Assembly: GCF_900101855.1 (NCBI RefSeq) | Contig: NZ_FMVC01000002.1 | Span: 225,328-289,327 of the forward strand | From: Flavobacterium anhuiense | GTDB lineage: Bacteria > Bacteroidota > Bacteroidia > Flavobacteriales > Flavobacteriaceae | DNA length: 64,000 bases | Reading direction: 5' to 3' | Shown here: positions 34,845-43,193 of the stretch, piece by piece | How positions within the stretch are numbered: the stretch's first letter is position 1 | How the letters are laid out: each line of letters starts with the position of its first letter | Made by a program: the position numbers and the translations under genes | The notes under the pieces: model-generated | The model's database searches: none | The model's input: only the letters and a program-made list of their open reading frames with translations | Told to the model about the DNA's origin: nothing

Positions 34845-35771
34845 TTATTTCTTTTTCTTCCAAAATTTCAGTCTTCTCCATTTATTTTTTCTTCTTTTCC
34901 TTTCTACATTGAACTCTCTCGCCATAGTAAAAAAATCGGCTGTTTTACTAGGAAGAACTATAATAGGATGTGTGATATCGTCAAGTTTTTCAGTCTTTAA
35001 ATTTGAGAAACAATCATCAGCATTTATAGTATGCGTTGCATTTACTCCAAAACCTATGTTACTAATTAAATTTACATTGGGAATAATTGATAAACTATTA
35101 TTAAAAAAATTGGTTATTGTCCATTGATAATCCCAAGTATCTATTTCGCTTCTAAGCATTTTATCAAAAATAGACTTCCAGCTATCTACAACAATTGGAT
35201 CGCTGAAAATTAATTTAAAACTATTTTCAGCATCAATGTCTTTATACCTAGAAAGTTCAACATCATAATCATTCCAAGCTCTTCTCCACGAAGCCCATCC
35301 CCATACGTGAGTCAAATTCGAAAAATAATAGCTATCCTTTCCATGTTTTTGACCCATTTGTAAATTGCTGCCTCCAATGTGCCGTATTCTGGTATCAAAT
35401 CGATATTTTTCAAGCATTGTGTCACAAAAAACAAAAAAATCATCAGATGGAAGACAATCATCTTCTAATATAATTCCTTCCTCTTCATTATCAAAAAACC
35501 AATTTATTGCAGAAGAAACAGCATACTTACATCCTAAATTTTCATCCCGAAATAAAGTTTTTACTTCACAATCCCAATCAATTTTATTTATAATACTTCT
35601 AGTTTCATTACAAAGTTCTTTTTCATTGAATCTATCATTTCTAGGACCATCAGCCGCTATATACAACTTTTGAGGTTGTTGTTTTTTAATCTGTTCAAAA
35701 ACCAGCTCCGTTACATCCGGACGATTAAAAATTAAAAATAATACTGGGGATTTTGTTTTATAATTATTCAT
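34845..35771 (-). CDS. GT-A sugar transferase, GNT-I/HlpA-like
   Basis: A 308-residue protein beginning with TKSPVLFLIFNRPDVTELVFEQIK. The segment IILEDDCLPSDDFFVFCDTML carries an EDD metal-binding motif like that of GNT-I type GT-A enzymes. YYFSNLTHVWGWASWRRAW is a further conserved block in bacterial homologues often labelled nucleotide-diphospho-sugar transferase. The last residues (RRLKFWKKKK) repeat the basic LKFWKK tail of the WaaP-like kinase at 31190. The acceptor is unknown. It is in the same minus-strand operon, 9 bp from the GT4 gene. Confidence 0.75.
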   Translation of the reverse strand: MNNYKTKSPVLFLIFNRPDVTELVFEQIKKQQPQKLYIAADGPRNDRFNEKELCNETRSIINKIDWDCEVKTLFRDENLGCKYAVSSAINWFFDNEEEGIILEDDCLPSDDFFVFCDTMLEKYRFDTRIRHIGGSNLQMGQKHGKDSYYFSNLTHVWGWASWRRAWNDYDVELSRYKDIDAENSFKLIFSDPIVVDSWKSIFDKMLRSEIDTWDYQWTITNFFNNSLSIIPNVNLISNIGFGVNATHTINADDCFSNLKTEKLDDITHPIIVLPSKTADFFTMAREFNVERKRRKNKWRRLKFWKKKK

Positions 35772-35780
35772 TTTTATTAA

Positions 35781-36905
35781 TTAATTTGAACACGCTTTCC
35801 TATAAAGATCTAAACATTGCTGAGCAGCATTTTCCCATGTAAACTTTTTTATTTGTTCAACTCCTTTTACCGAAAATTCTTTTCTTAATTCTTCACTTTG
35901 TATCAATTTCAGAATCTTTTCTTTTAAATCATCTTTACTATTCACATCAAAATATACTCCTGCATTTGCTGCTACTTCAGGAAATGAGCTATGATTTCCT
36001 AAAACAACCGGACATTCACAAGCCATAGATTCTAAAACTGGAATTCCAAATCCCTCATATAGCGAAGGAAACACAAAACATATGGCCTTTTTATAAAAAA
36101 GTCCTAATTCATTTTCTCTAAAATCAAATTGTAATATTTGCTTCTCTAAATCTAACCTTTTTATAAATTCTTTCTCTTCTTTATCTAATTTTCCACCTCC
36201 GGCGCAAACTAGGAATAAATTTGAATCATTTTTTAAAAGTTCTTTAATAGCTTCAGCTAAAAACTTAAAATTTTTATAATCTGCCCTAGATCCAACATAT
36301 AAGATATAATTTTCTGGCAAATTCACATTAACATTTTCATTCACACTAATTGATGTTCCATGATAAATAACCTCTATTTTTGACTCATCAATATGTGGGT
36401 ACAATGTTAAAATATCCTTTTTAGTATTTTGAGAAACGGCAATTATTTTCGCTGACTTTTCAATTAATAATAATTTACTTTCTCTTAATTCAGCAGCATT
36501 AGAAAAGTACTGCGGAAAAAGCTCATGAATCATATCATAAACTGTTAGGATAAATGGTTTTTCATTTATAAAATTTAAAAAGTAAGGATCATAGTATGTG
36601 GGAATAAAAACATCAAAAGAATCTTCTAATAATGTATTAATTGTTCTAGAGTAATTATTTTTTTTACTTTTTTTTCTAATACTTATTCCTAGTTTAGATA
36701 AAAGCCCTAAAAAATAGCTATTTCGCTTTTGGCTTTTATTAAAAAGTTTACTATCTCGATAATATAAATTTCTAGTATATAACCAAGGAGTGATAATCTC
36801 TAGACCAGCTTTATTGGAAAGAATAGAAAAAATCTCTGTATAATATCTTGAAACGCCTCCATATTTTTGATAATTAAACGCTTGGGAATCGAGGATTATT
36901 TTCAT
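35781..36905 (-). CDS. Glycosyltransferase family 4 protein
   Basis: A 374-residue GT-B enzyme that is probably the first gene of the minus-strand glycan operon. IILDSQAFNYQKYGGVSRYYTEIF at the N-terminus is the R/K-x-GGVSRY type motif of mannosyltransferase-like GT4s, and CFVFPSLYEGFGIPVLESMACECPVV is the EX7E region. An internal NYILYVGSRADYKNF lies before it. Mannose or a related sugar is likely but not proven. Upstream is a 273-bp gap. Confidence 0.85.
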   Translation of the reverse strand: MKIILDSQAFNYQKYGGVSRYYTEIFSILSNKAGLEIITPWLYTRNLYYRDSKLFNKSQKRNSYFLGLLSKLGISIRKKSKKNNYSRTINTLLEDSFDVFIPTYYDPYFLNFINEKPFILTVYDMIHELFPQYFSNAAELRESKLLLIEKSAKIIAVSQNTKKDILTLYPHIDESKIEVIYHGTSISVNENVNVNLPENYILYVGSRADYKNFKFLAEAIKELLKNDSNLFLVCAGGGKLDKEEKEFIKRLDLEKQILQFDFRENELGLFYKKAICFVFPSLYEGFGIPVLESMACECPVVLGNHSSFPEVAANAGVYFDVNSKDDLKEKILKLIQSEELRKEFSVKGVEQIKKFTWENAAQQCLDLYRKACSN

Positions 36906-37178
36906 TGTTTGAGATTAATTTTCAAGTTTAAAATTAAAAAAAATAAGTAGCCAAATTACATTTTACAGACAACATTTCAGATTTTCCTTAATGAGAACAA
37001 TTGGTTAAATTTTGCTGCAAAATAAATGCTTAAAAAACTCATATACTATTTTTTTATTCATTTTAAAATAACAATCTTGTCATAATTTCTAAATACGTTT
37101 GATTATTTTCAAACAACTTTTTTTAAAGTTTATTATTTACCTTTACATTTCTTTCTGAAAGAATAAATTAATTAGTTT
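36906..37178. other. AT-rich divergent spacer
   Basis: A 273-bp region between the divergent GT4 and sua5 genes. It is very AT-rich and holds no credible gene. TACCTTTA, one mismatch from TAnnTTTG, occurs near 37139 and may serve sua5. Confidence 0.45.
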
Positions 37179-37748
37179 ATGGATATTATAAACCAAGAAA
37201 TCATCAACGCATACGAAGTAATAAAAAACGGAGGTATAATCCTTTACCCAACAGATACAGTTTGGGGAATTGGCTGTGATGCCACAAACGCAGAGGCTGT
37301 TGCTAAAATCTATAAATTAAAACAGCGAGCAGAAACCCAAAGCATGATTGTTTTAATGAATAGCGAAAAAATGATGTACAATGTTTTTAAAGACATTCCT
37401 GAAGTTGCGTGGCAAATTATGGATTTATCTGAAAAACCAACAACTCTAATTCTTGACGACGCTAGAAACGTTGCTCCAAATATTATTGCTGCAGACAAAT
37501 CTCTTGGAGTTAGATTAGTAAAAGAACCTTTCTGCTATAAATTGATGGAAAGAATGAAAAAGCCGTTGGTTTCTACTTCAGCTAATATTTCTGGACAGCC
37601 TACACCGCAAAGTTTCAAAGATATTAGTCCTGAAATTATCAATGGCGTAGACTATGTTGTAAAATTAAACCAAGACAAAGTCAACGGAAAATCTTCAACC
37701 ATTATCAAATTAACCAAAGATTCTCAGGTAAAAGTTATTCGTAAATAG
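37179..37748 (+). CDS. L-threonylcarbamoyladenylate synthase
   Basis: A 189-residue Sua5/YrdC/TsaC domain protein without the C-terminal Sua5 extension. GGIILYPTDTVWGIGCDAT at about residues 18-36 is the nucleotide-binding signature, KxR-type residues follow (KLKQRAETQSMIVL), and PLVSTSANISGQPTP matches the second conserved block. It makes threonylcarbamoyl-AMP, the precursor of the t6A modification at position 37 of tRNAs reading ANN codons. It has no operon partner. Confidence 0.92.
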   Translation: MDIINQEIINAYEVIKNGGIILYPTDTVWGIGCDATNAEAVAKIYKLKQRAETQSMIVLMNSEKMMYNVFKDIPEVAWQIMDLSEKPTTLILDDARNVAPNIIAADKSLGVRLVKEPFCYKLMERMKKPLVSTSANISGQPTPQSFKDISPEIINGVDYVVKLNQDKVNGKSSTIIKLTKDSQVKVIRK

Positions 37749-37756
37749 CTTTTTTG

Positions 37757-37885
37757 TTTCAAGTTTCAAGCCTCAAGTTTTTGAAAAATTTTGAGTATAG
37801 TTTTTACCGCAAGTTTTACTAGAATCTAAAGAGAGCTTAAAAAAAGTTCGCAAAGTTTTATCAAAACAAACTTTGCGAACTTTTT
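37757..37885. repeat. Repeat patch: TGAAAC heptamers and an 18-bp TTCGCAAAG hairpin
   Basis: After sua5, 37757-37783 holds the reverse complement of the TGAAAC heptamer array. Then 37841-37858 and 37868-37885 form a perfect 18-bp inverted repeat with core GTTCGCAAAG and a 9-nt loop, ending in TTTTT, so it can act as a terminator. A related GTTCGCAA hairpin is at 54533. Confidence 0.8.
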
Positions 37886-37920
37886 AGTTTTATTCTTATC
37901 GCAATCCTAATTAAAAAAAC

Positions 37921-37957
37921 TTAAAATCTCAGAGCCTTAGCATCTCAGCATCTTAGA
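37921..37957. repeat. Single arm of CTTAG octamer repeat
   Basis: Units ATCTCAG/GCCTTAG/CATCTCAG/CATCTTAG follow an 8-bp period, like the right arm at 1441. The array runs up to the stop codon of the cysteine desulfurase gene. Confidence 0.6.
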
Positions 37958-39077
37958 CCGTTTTCAAACTCTCAATAAGCCAGTCGATATCTTCTTTGGT
38001 ATTATAATGACTAAATGAAATTCTGAGATTTGGTAATTTTAAATCCGTCTCAGAAAGCATTTCGTTTAAAACATGCGAAGGTTTTATACTTCCAGACTGG
38101 CAAGCGCTTCCTCTTGAAACCGCAATTCCTTTCATATCCAAACTAAAGAGTAACATCGAGGTTTTATCTGATGAAAAAGGCAGAATAATATTGATGATGT
38201 TATAGAAGTCATCTTTTTTCCCGTTGATTCTAAAATCTGGAAAATGAATTTCTAACTGCTCAATCAGGTAATTTTTTATACTTGAAATATAAGCTCTTTC
38301 TTCGTCTAATTTTTCATAAGAAATAGACAAAGCTTTTGCCATTCCGGCAATCTGATGTACAGCTTCAGTTCCTGCACGAAGTCCTTTTTCTTGTTCTCCT
38401 CCAAAAAGCAACGGTTGTAAACCAGAATTTTTTCTAATAAAAGCAAAACCAATTCCTTTTGGCCCGTGAAACTTATGCGCACTAGCCAAAATAAAATCAA
38501 CAGGAGTCTTTTGAAGGTCGATTTCTGTCTTCCCAACAGACTGCACTGTATCTGAATGAAACAAAGCATTATATTGCTTACAAATCAAACTAACGCGATC
38601 TAAATCTAAAACAGTTCCCGTTTCGTTGTTTACATGCATTAAACTGACTAAAGTCTTTTTTTCGTCAGCCAATAAATTAGATAAATGTGTTAAGTCAAGA
38701 CTTCCGTCTGTATTTACATTAACGTAGTCGACCTGAATTTTGTATTCATCTTGAAGCGCCCAAACGGTATGCAAAACGGCATGATGTTCAATCTTTGAAG
38801 TAATGATTCTTTGTACTTTTAAATCCTCGACAGAAGAGCGCAGAATCCAGTTGTCGGCTTCAGTTCCGCCAGAAGTAAAAATGATTTCTTGAGCAGTGCA
38901 ATTAAGATGTTTCGCAATACTCTTTCTTGAAAGTTCTAATATTGTTTTACCGTTTCGCCCAAAACTATGTGTAGATGACGGATTTCCGTAATCCTCAAGC
39001 ATTATTTTTGTCATTTCCTGAATTACTTCGGGACGCATGGCGGTTGTTGAGGCATTATCTAGATATACTTTTTTCAT
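37953..39077 (-). CDS. Cysteine desulfurase (NifS/IscS family)
   Basis: A 374-residue PLP enzyme that takes sulfur from cysteine for Fe-S clusters or thiolation. The start at 39077 (MKKVYLDNASTTAMRPEV) fits the family; a longer frame to 39101 was rejected. SAHKFHGPKGIGF contains the predicted PLP Lys near residue 200, TSGGTEADNWIL lies upstream, and SRGSACQSGSIKPSHVL carries the catalytic cysteine loop. The loop length suggests the class I (NifS/IscS) type. No iscU or suf genes are next to it. Confidence 0.88.
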   Translation of the reverse strand: MKKVYLDNASTTAMRPEVIQEMTKIMLEDYGNPSSTHSFGRNGKTILELSRKSIAKHLNCTAQEIIFTSGGTEADNWILRSSVEDLKVQRIITSKIEHHAVLHTVWALQDEYKIQVDYVNVNTDGSLDLTHLSNLLADEKKTLVSLMHVNNETGTVLDLDRVSLICKQYNALFHSDTVQSVGKTEIDLQKTPVDFILASAHKFHGPKGIGFAFIRKNSGLQPLLFGGEQEKGLRAGTEAVHQIAGMAKALSISYEKLDEERAYISSIKNYLIEQLEIHFPDFRINGKKDDFYNIINIILPFSSDKTSMLLFSLDMKGIAVSRGSACQSGSIKPSHVLNEMLSETDLKLPNLRISFSHYNTKEDIDWLIESLKTV

Positions 39078-39164
39078 TGCTGCAAAGTTAAGAAATATCA
39101 ATTGTCAAATCTTAAATATCATTTGGCATTTTTTTCACTATTTTTGACCCAAATAAATTTTACA

Positions 39165-40160
39165 ATGAAAAAATATGCTGCCCTCCTACTATTTGCTCTT
39201 TTCTTAAACGGATGCGATGATGGAGATTTGACTGTAGATAAAATAGATTTTGAAGATATTGCAGAGTCTCAAGCTTGTGATCCTACAACAAATACTTTAA
39301 TTTATAAATTAAAGCCACAAGAAGCGCTTTTACTTCAAATGCCAGAAGGAGCAATTATCAATGACAATGGCACCAAAACATACACAATAGATGCAAAAGG
39401 TAATGGTTCATACAGAGTAGTTTATAGAGCTTATGACGGAACTGTTGCGAAAGAAAATATTTGCGGTACGATTCCGCCAAGCACTCCAAAAGTAACCGAA
39501 GAATGGCTTGGAATTGATGGTCTAATCGAAATTGCAACCACTCAACTGGTAGATTCAAGCGCAACTGATGGAAGCACTAGAATTAAAGGTTATGAGCACA
39601 GTATCATTTTTAGAAATATCACATTTGCCAAACCAGCAGGAAACCAAACACAAGCAGAATTTGTATTTGGAACATACAATACTACCATAACACCAGCCAA
39701 CCTGACTTTCAAAACTAACCCTAATGGATCTGCTTATGAATGTGACGAAGTGGCTAGAGTTTATAATTACAACAACACATTCTATTTATCGATTGATGAT
39801 ATAGATCCTGCTTTACTTGTCAATGTTGTTACTCCAAGCAACCAGCCTCGTACAAGTTTAATAACTGCTACACAAAATAAAGTGTTTTATAAAACAGCTA
39901 AAGAAGGAACTGGATCTATAACGCCAGCTTTTGTGTGTGCCAAAATACAGCCGTCTGCTCCAGCAATCGAAGAAACCTGGACAGGGCAGCTTGGAGTTGC
40001 TAATGTAAGCGGAATTATCGAAGTCACTACTACTTTGACTGGACAAGTTTATGAGCACACAATCGTCCTTAAAAACGTAGTTTTACAAAAAGGAAATAGC
40101 AACTTTAAACTGGGAAGCAATTTCGTTCTTGGAAAAATTAATAGAACAGCGACGAACTAA
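39165..40160 (+). CDS. Hypothetical lipoprotein with two repeated domains
   Basis: A 331-residue predicted lipoprotein. The ATG at 39165 gives a signal peptide with lipobox LFLNGC; an upstream in-frame ATG at 39102 was rejected. Two homologous domains are visible: one around CGTIPPSTPKVTEEW...GYEHSIIFRNITF and one around CAKIQPSAPAIEETW...VYEHTIVLKNVVL. The second ends at the C-terminus. Each has an ISxxP-like start and ends in FVFG/FVLG. Function is unknown; location is probably the outer-membrane side of the periplasm. A TATTTTTG -7 box at 39139-39146 is probable. Confidence 0.6.
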   Translation: MKKYAALLLFALFLNGCDDGDLTVDKIDFEDIAESQACDPTTNTLIYKLKPQEALLLQMPEGAIINDNGTKTYTIDAKGNGSYRVVYRAYDGTVAKENICGTIPPSTPKVTEEWLGIDGLIEIATTQLVDSSATDGSTRIKGYEHSIIFRNITFAKPAGNQTQAEFVFGTYNTTITPANLTFKTNPNGSAYECDEVARVYNYNNTFYLSIDDIDPALLVNVVTPSNQPRTSLITATQNKVFYKTAKEGTGSITPAFVCAKIQPSAPAIEETWTGQLGVANVSGIIEVTTTLTGQVYEHTIVLKNVVLQKGNSNFKLGSNFVLGKINRTATN

Positions 40161-40203
40161 ATAAATAAATTTCTAAAAAGAAATCAGCAAAAATAATTCT
40201 TAC

Positions 40204-40271
40204 AAAAAAACGTCTGTTTTTTGAGATGATTTTACAACTAAATCGAATCAAAAAAATAGACGTTTTTTTTA
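40204..40271. terminator. Long inverted repeat after the lipoprotein gene
   Basis: AAAAAACGTCTGTTTTTTGA near 40204-40224 pairs imperfectly with a complementary block at 40249-40271 (core TAGACGTTTTTT). It ends in T-rich DNA and probably terminates both the lipoprotein gene and the convergent Smr gene. Confidence 0.65.
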
Positions 40272-40308
40272 TGCTTTAAGACAGCCCTTTTTACTGCATA
40301 AAATTGTT

Positions 40309-40860
40309 TTACTTATTGCTTTGTCTAATATAAACTTCTGTAGCTCCAAGACCATATTTTTGATAATTGGCATCTTGAAAATCAATTCCGTCATAACGGC
40401 CTAATAAAAAATCGAGTTCCGCTTTCAAAATTCCTTCACCAACACCATGAATAAAAACGATTTTTGGAATGCGGTTTCTTATCGCAAATTCGATATGTCT
40501 TTTTGCCGTTTCAGTCTGCAATGTCAAAATATCATAGTTTGACATTCCGCGTTTATTGGGAACCAATTTTTCGATATGCAAATCAAATTCTGGAACACCA
40601 ACATCACGTTTATCTTTCTTTTCTTTTACAAAACTTCTTGGTTTTGGCTCTGTTTTCTCTTTTGAAACTTCATCTAAATTAATTCTTTTAATAGAATTCA
40701 TTAAATCACTGGTTTCTTGAATTTTAATTAGTTCGTTGACTAAAAATGTCATCATAAAACCATCTTCTGTTTCAATCAAAACTTCATTGTTTTTAACCGA
40801 AACTACCGTTCCGTTTATGGCTTCATCGAGTACTGAAACCTTATCTCCTTTTACCAGCAT
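40309..40860 (-). CDS. Smr domain protein
   Basis: A 183-residue protein starting at 40860 (MLVKGDKVSVLDEAINGTVV). The N-terminal part is a small beta-barrel-like fold with a charged linker (residues 75-100). The C-terminal Smr domain contains FDLHIEKL, then KIVFIHGVGEGILKAEL and a final ATEVYI strand; the H-G-x-G motif and DLH are the family hallmarks. Smr domains bind or nick branched nucleic acid, or act on stalled ribosomes in MutS2. It lacks the MutS ATPase parts. It follows the 57-residue gene by 1 bp, so the two are co-transcribed. Confidence 0.78.
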   Translation of the reverse strand: MLVKGDKVSVLDEAINGTVVSVKNNEVLIETEDGFMMTFLVNELIKIQETSDLMNSIKRINLDEVSKEKTEPKPRSFVKEKKDKRDVGVPEFDLHIEKLVPNKRGMSNYDILTLQTETAKRHIEFAIRNRIPKIVFIHGVGEGILKAELDFLLGRYDGIDFQDANYQKYGLGATEVYIRQSNK

Positions 40861-40861
40861 C

Positions 40862-41035
40862 CTACTCCTCTTTATCGTTATTTTTACTTGGCGTTTTTGC
40901 ACTCAATTGCATCATTCCGAACATGAAAACTACAATTGCAGCAATCATGATATAGATGTTTTTTTCTTCCGAAACCTGTTCGTATAACGCAACCGAAATC
41001 GCAAGAATCATTATTATAATTTTAAAAGTTTTCAT
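40862..41035 (-). CDS. Small two-helix membrane protein
   Basis: A 57-codon gene (start ATG 41035, stop TAG at 40862-40864) with two hydrophobic segments: residues 5-18 (KIIIMILAISVAL) and 29-42 (IMIAAIVVFMFGMM), joined by a polar turn and followed by a charged tail (KTPSKNNDKEE). Only one base separates its stop from the ATG of the Smr gene, which argues for a real operon member. Function is unknown. Confidence 0.6.
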   Translation of the reverse strand: MKTFKIIIMILAISVALYEQVSEEKNIYIMIAAIVVFMFGMMQLSAKTPSKNNDKEE

Positions 41036-41143
41036 CCTTTCTTTATTTTAAGATTTCAAAAATATAAAACTTTCAAATAGTACTTCTATACTCCTTCAAA
41101 CGTTTCTCATATTTTTTTAGTAAAATTGCAAAAAAGATCTGCC

Positions 41144-41428
41144 ATGAGTTTAGAAAAATATATGATTCCTTGCATGTTCAAAACTGTATTTGGCTTTGAC
41201 TGTTTGGGGTGTGGATTTCAGAGATCTCTATTCTTACTTTTTCAAGGCAATTTTTTAGCAGCTTTTAAAATGTATCCAGCCATTTATACCTGCCTTTTAC
41301 TCTTTATTTTTTCGGCATTTCATTTCTTAGATAAATCTAGAAATTATAAAAAACTAATCTGGAGAATGGCAATCATAAATCTATTTTTTATGCTGGGTGG
41401 TTACTATCTTAAACACTTTTATTTTTAG
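41144..41428 (+). CDS. DUF2752 family membrane protein
   Basis: A 94-residue protein with two or three helices. CMFKTVFGFDCLGCGFQRSLFLL carries the CxGCGxxR motif of DUF2752. The start at ATG 41144 was taken; an in-frame TTG at 41126 gives six extra residues without support. The family is widespread in Bacteroidota, and its function is unknown. It is monocistronic and followed by a dispersed palindrome. Confidence 0.75.
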   Translation: MSLEKYMIPCMFKTVFGFDCLGCGFQRSLFLLFQGNFLAAFKMYPAIYTCLLLFIFSAFHFLDKSRNYKKLIWRMAIINLFFMLGGYYLKHFYF

Positions 41429-41464
41429 ATTTTCTAAAATCGCTTCGCTCTTTTTTGGAATTTG

Positions 41465-41482
41465 TCCCGATAGCTATCGGGA
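41465..41482. repeat. Palindrome TCCCGATAGCTATCGGGA, copy 1
   Basis: A perfect 18-bp palindrome lies between the DUF2752 gene and the convergent DUF1003 gene, followed by A-rich DNA. An identical copy is at 54505-54522. The half TCCCGATA also begins the stem at 53272. Confidence 0.9.
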
Positions 41483-41508
41483 TTAAAAAATTGGAATTTT
41501 AAAAACTT

Positions 41509-42210
41509 TTATTTCTTAATCTGATCCAAAATATCGTTCATCATTTCGATTTGGACTTTTTGAATTTCGATTAATTCTTGCTGCTGATGCATAATCAAAT
41601 GATCAATTTTATCATGAATTAATCTAATTTCCAACTCTGATTTAAGATTAATCATAAAATCTTTTTTAGCACGATTACGGTCTTTTTCTTCCTGACGATT
41701 TTGGCTCATCATAATCACAGGTGCCTGTAAAGCTGCCACACAAGACAATATTAAGTTCAAGAGAATAAATGGATACGGATCAAATCCTTTGTTTAGGAAA
41801 ATAAAAACATTTGAGCCAATCCAAACCGAAATAAAAACTACAAACGAAATAATAAAAGTCCAGCTTCCTCCAAAATCAGCCACTTTATCGGCTACTTTTT
41901 GCCCTAAATTTCTAGTTTCCTCCTCTTCTTCCACAATACTTACAATCGATTTATCTTCTTTTAATGAAGAAATAACATTTTTCTCCATTGCAGAAAGAGC
42001 TCCGATTTCAGAAGAAAGATAATTTGAAATATATTTTTGGCGATAAACATTTAACTCATTTATAGAAATACAGTCTTCAGCATCAAAATCAGGATATTCT
42101 TTTTTAATTAATCCCAAAATAGGATCATGAATTGCCCTTCCGTAAATTTTCTCACTTTCAGGAAAAGAAATCCCAGAAATATCACTTTTAAATGTTTGAT
42201 TGTTTTTCAT
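41509..42210 (-). CDS. DUF1003 family membrane protein
   Basis: A 233-residue protein with two central helices (about residues 120-142 and 148-170). KVADFGGSWTFIISFVVFISVW and FDPYPFILLNLILSCVAALQAPVIMMSQNR are the DUF1003 core. The N-terminus is a soluble acidic domain and the C-terminus (residues 175-233) a coiled coil with many Gln, Glu and Lys. In metagenome data these proteins are widespread and of unknown function. It is alone on the minus strand. Confidence 0.85.
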   Translation of the reverse strand: MKNNQTFKSDISGISFPESEKIYGRAIHDPILGLIKKEYPDFDAEDCISINELNVYRQKYISNYLSSEIGALSAMEKNVISSLKEDKSIVSIVEEEEETRNLGQKVADKVADFGGSWTFIISFVVFISVWIGSNVFIFLNKGFDPYPFILLNLILSCVAALQAPVIMMSQNRQEEKDRNRAKKDFMINLKSELEIRLIHDKIDHLIMHQQQELIEIQKVQIEMMNDILDQIKK

Positions 42211-42400
42211 TTTAATATATTTTAAAAGCTAATTTACGCAATAAACTTCTTAAGAATTGCATAAAAAAGAACCGCTTACAATTCATTTTTTATCACAAAT
42301 CAAACTTTGCAAACAAAATTTCTTTCGTTAAATCGTGATTTTATTTCCAAAAAACGCCTTACTTTTAACGTTCCAAAATTATTCATTCATTTTTACCATT

Positions 42401-43192
42401 GTGACAAAAGACAATATCATACAAAATATAAGAGCTTTAAAGAGCCATTCACATATAAATTACGGCATTAAAACCAAAACGGAAGACTTTACAGAAAAGC
42501 TTTTTTATACGCTATTTGATTCGAATGCAGCGTTGGACGAGAGCATTGATGAACTGGAGTTCCGTTTTAAAGAAATTGCGGTTTTAGCCTGCAAAAAACC
42601 TCAAAATTTATGCGAATCTATTTGGGACCGTTTTTTAGAAAAGCTCCCTGGCGTTTTAGAAAAGCTAAATCAAGATGCAGAATATATTCTTGAAAATGAT
42701 CCCGCTTCAAACAGCATAGACGAAGTATATCTGGGGTATCCTGGATTTTATGCCATCGCGATTTACAGACTAAGCCACGAATTATATCATCTCGATTTAC
42801 TGCTGTTTTCTCGATTAATGAGTGAATATGCACACAGAATTACAGGTACAGATATCCATGCCGGAGCCGATATTGCATCGCCATTTTTTATTGATCACGC
42901 TACGGGTATTGTAATTGGTGAAACAACCGTTATTAAAAAACATGTAAAAATCTATCAGGGAGTTACGCTTGGCGCATTGAGTGTAAGTAAAGAAATGAAG
43001 AATGCTAAAAGACATCCGACGGTAGAAGCCAATGTCTGCATTTATGCTAACGCGACAATTCTAGGCGGAGAAACTGTAATTGGAAAAAACAGTATCGTTG
43101 GAGGAAATGCTTGGATTACCAAATCTATTCCCGAAGATTCTATTGTTTTAAATACCACTACTACTGAAGTCAAAATAAAAGAAAAGAAATAA
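42401..43192 (+). CDS. cysE: Serine O-acetyltransferase
   Basis: A 263-residue enzyme that acetylates serine for cysteine synthesis. The GTG at 42401 was chosen (M-TKDNIIQNI...); the upstream GTG at 42335 adds residues with no family fit. The N-terminal part is helical, and residues from about 155 form the left-handed beta-helix: HRITGTDIHAGADIASPFFIDH, ATGIVIGETTVI, GVTLGALSVS and GGETVIGKNSIVGGNAW. His in IDHATG and Asp in TDIHAG are expected in the active site. It ends 1 bp before cysM, so the two cysteine genes form an operon. Confidence 0.88.
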   Translation: MTKDNIIQNIRALKSHSHINYGIKTKTEDFTEKLFYTLFDSNAALDESIDELEFRFKEIAVLACKKPQNLCESIWDRFLEKLPGVLEKLNQDAEYILENDPASNSIDEVYLGYPGFYAIAIYRLSHELYHLDLLLFSRLMSEYAHRITGTDIHAGADIASPFFIDHATGIVIGETTVIKKHVKIYQGVTLGALSVSKEMKNAKRHPTVEANVCIYANATILGGETVIGKNSIVGGNAWITKSIPEDSIVLNTTTTEVKIKEKK

Positions 43193-43193
43193 C

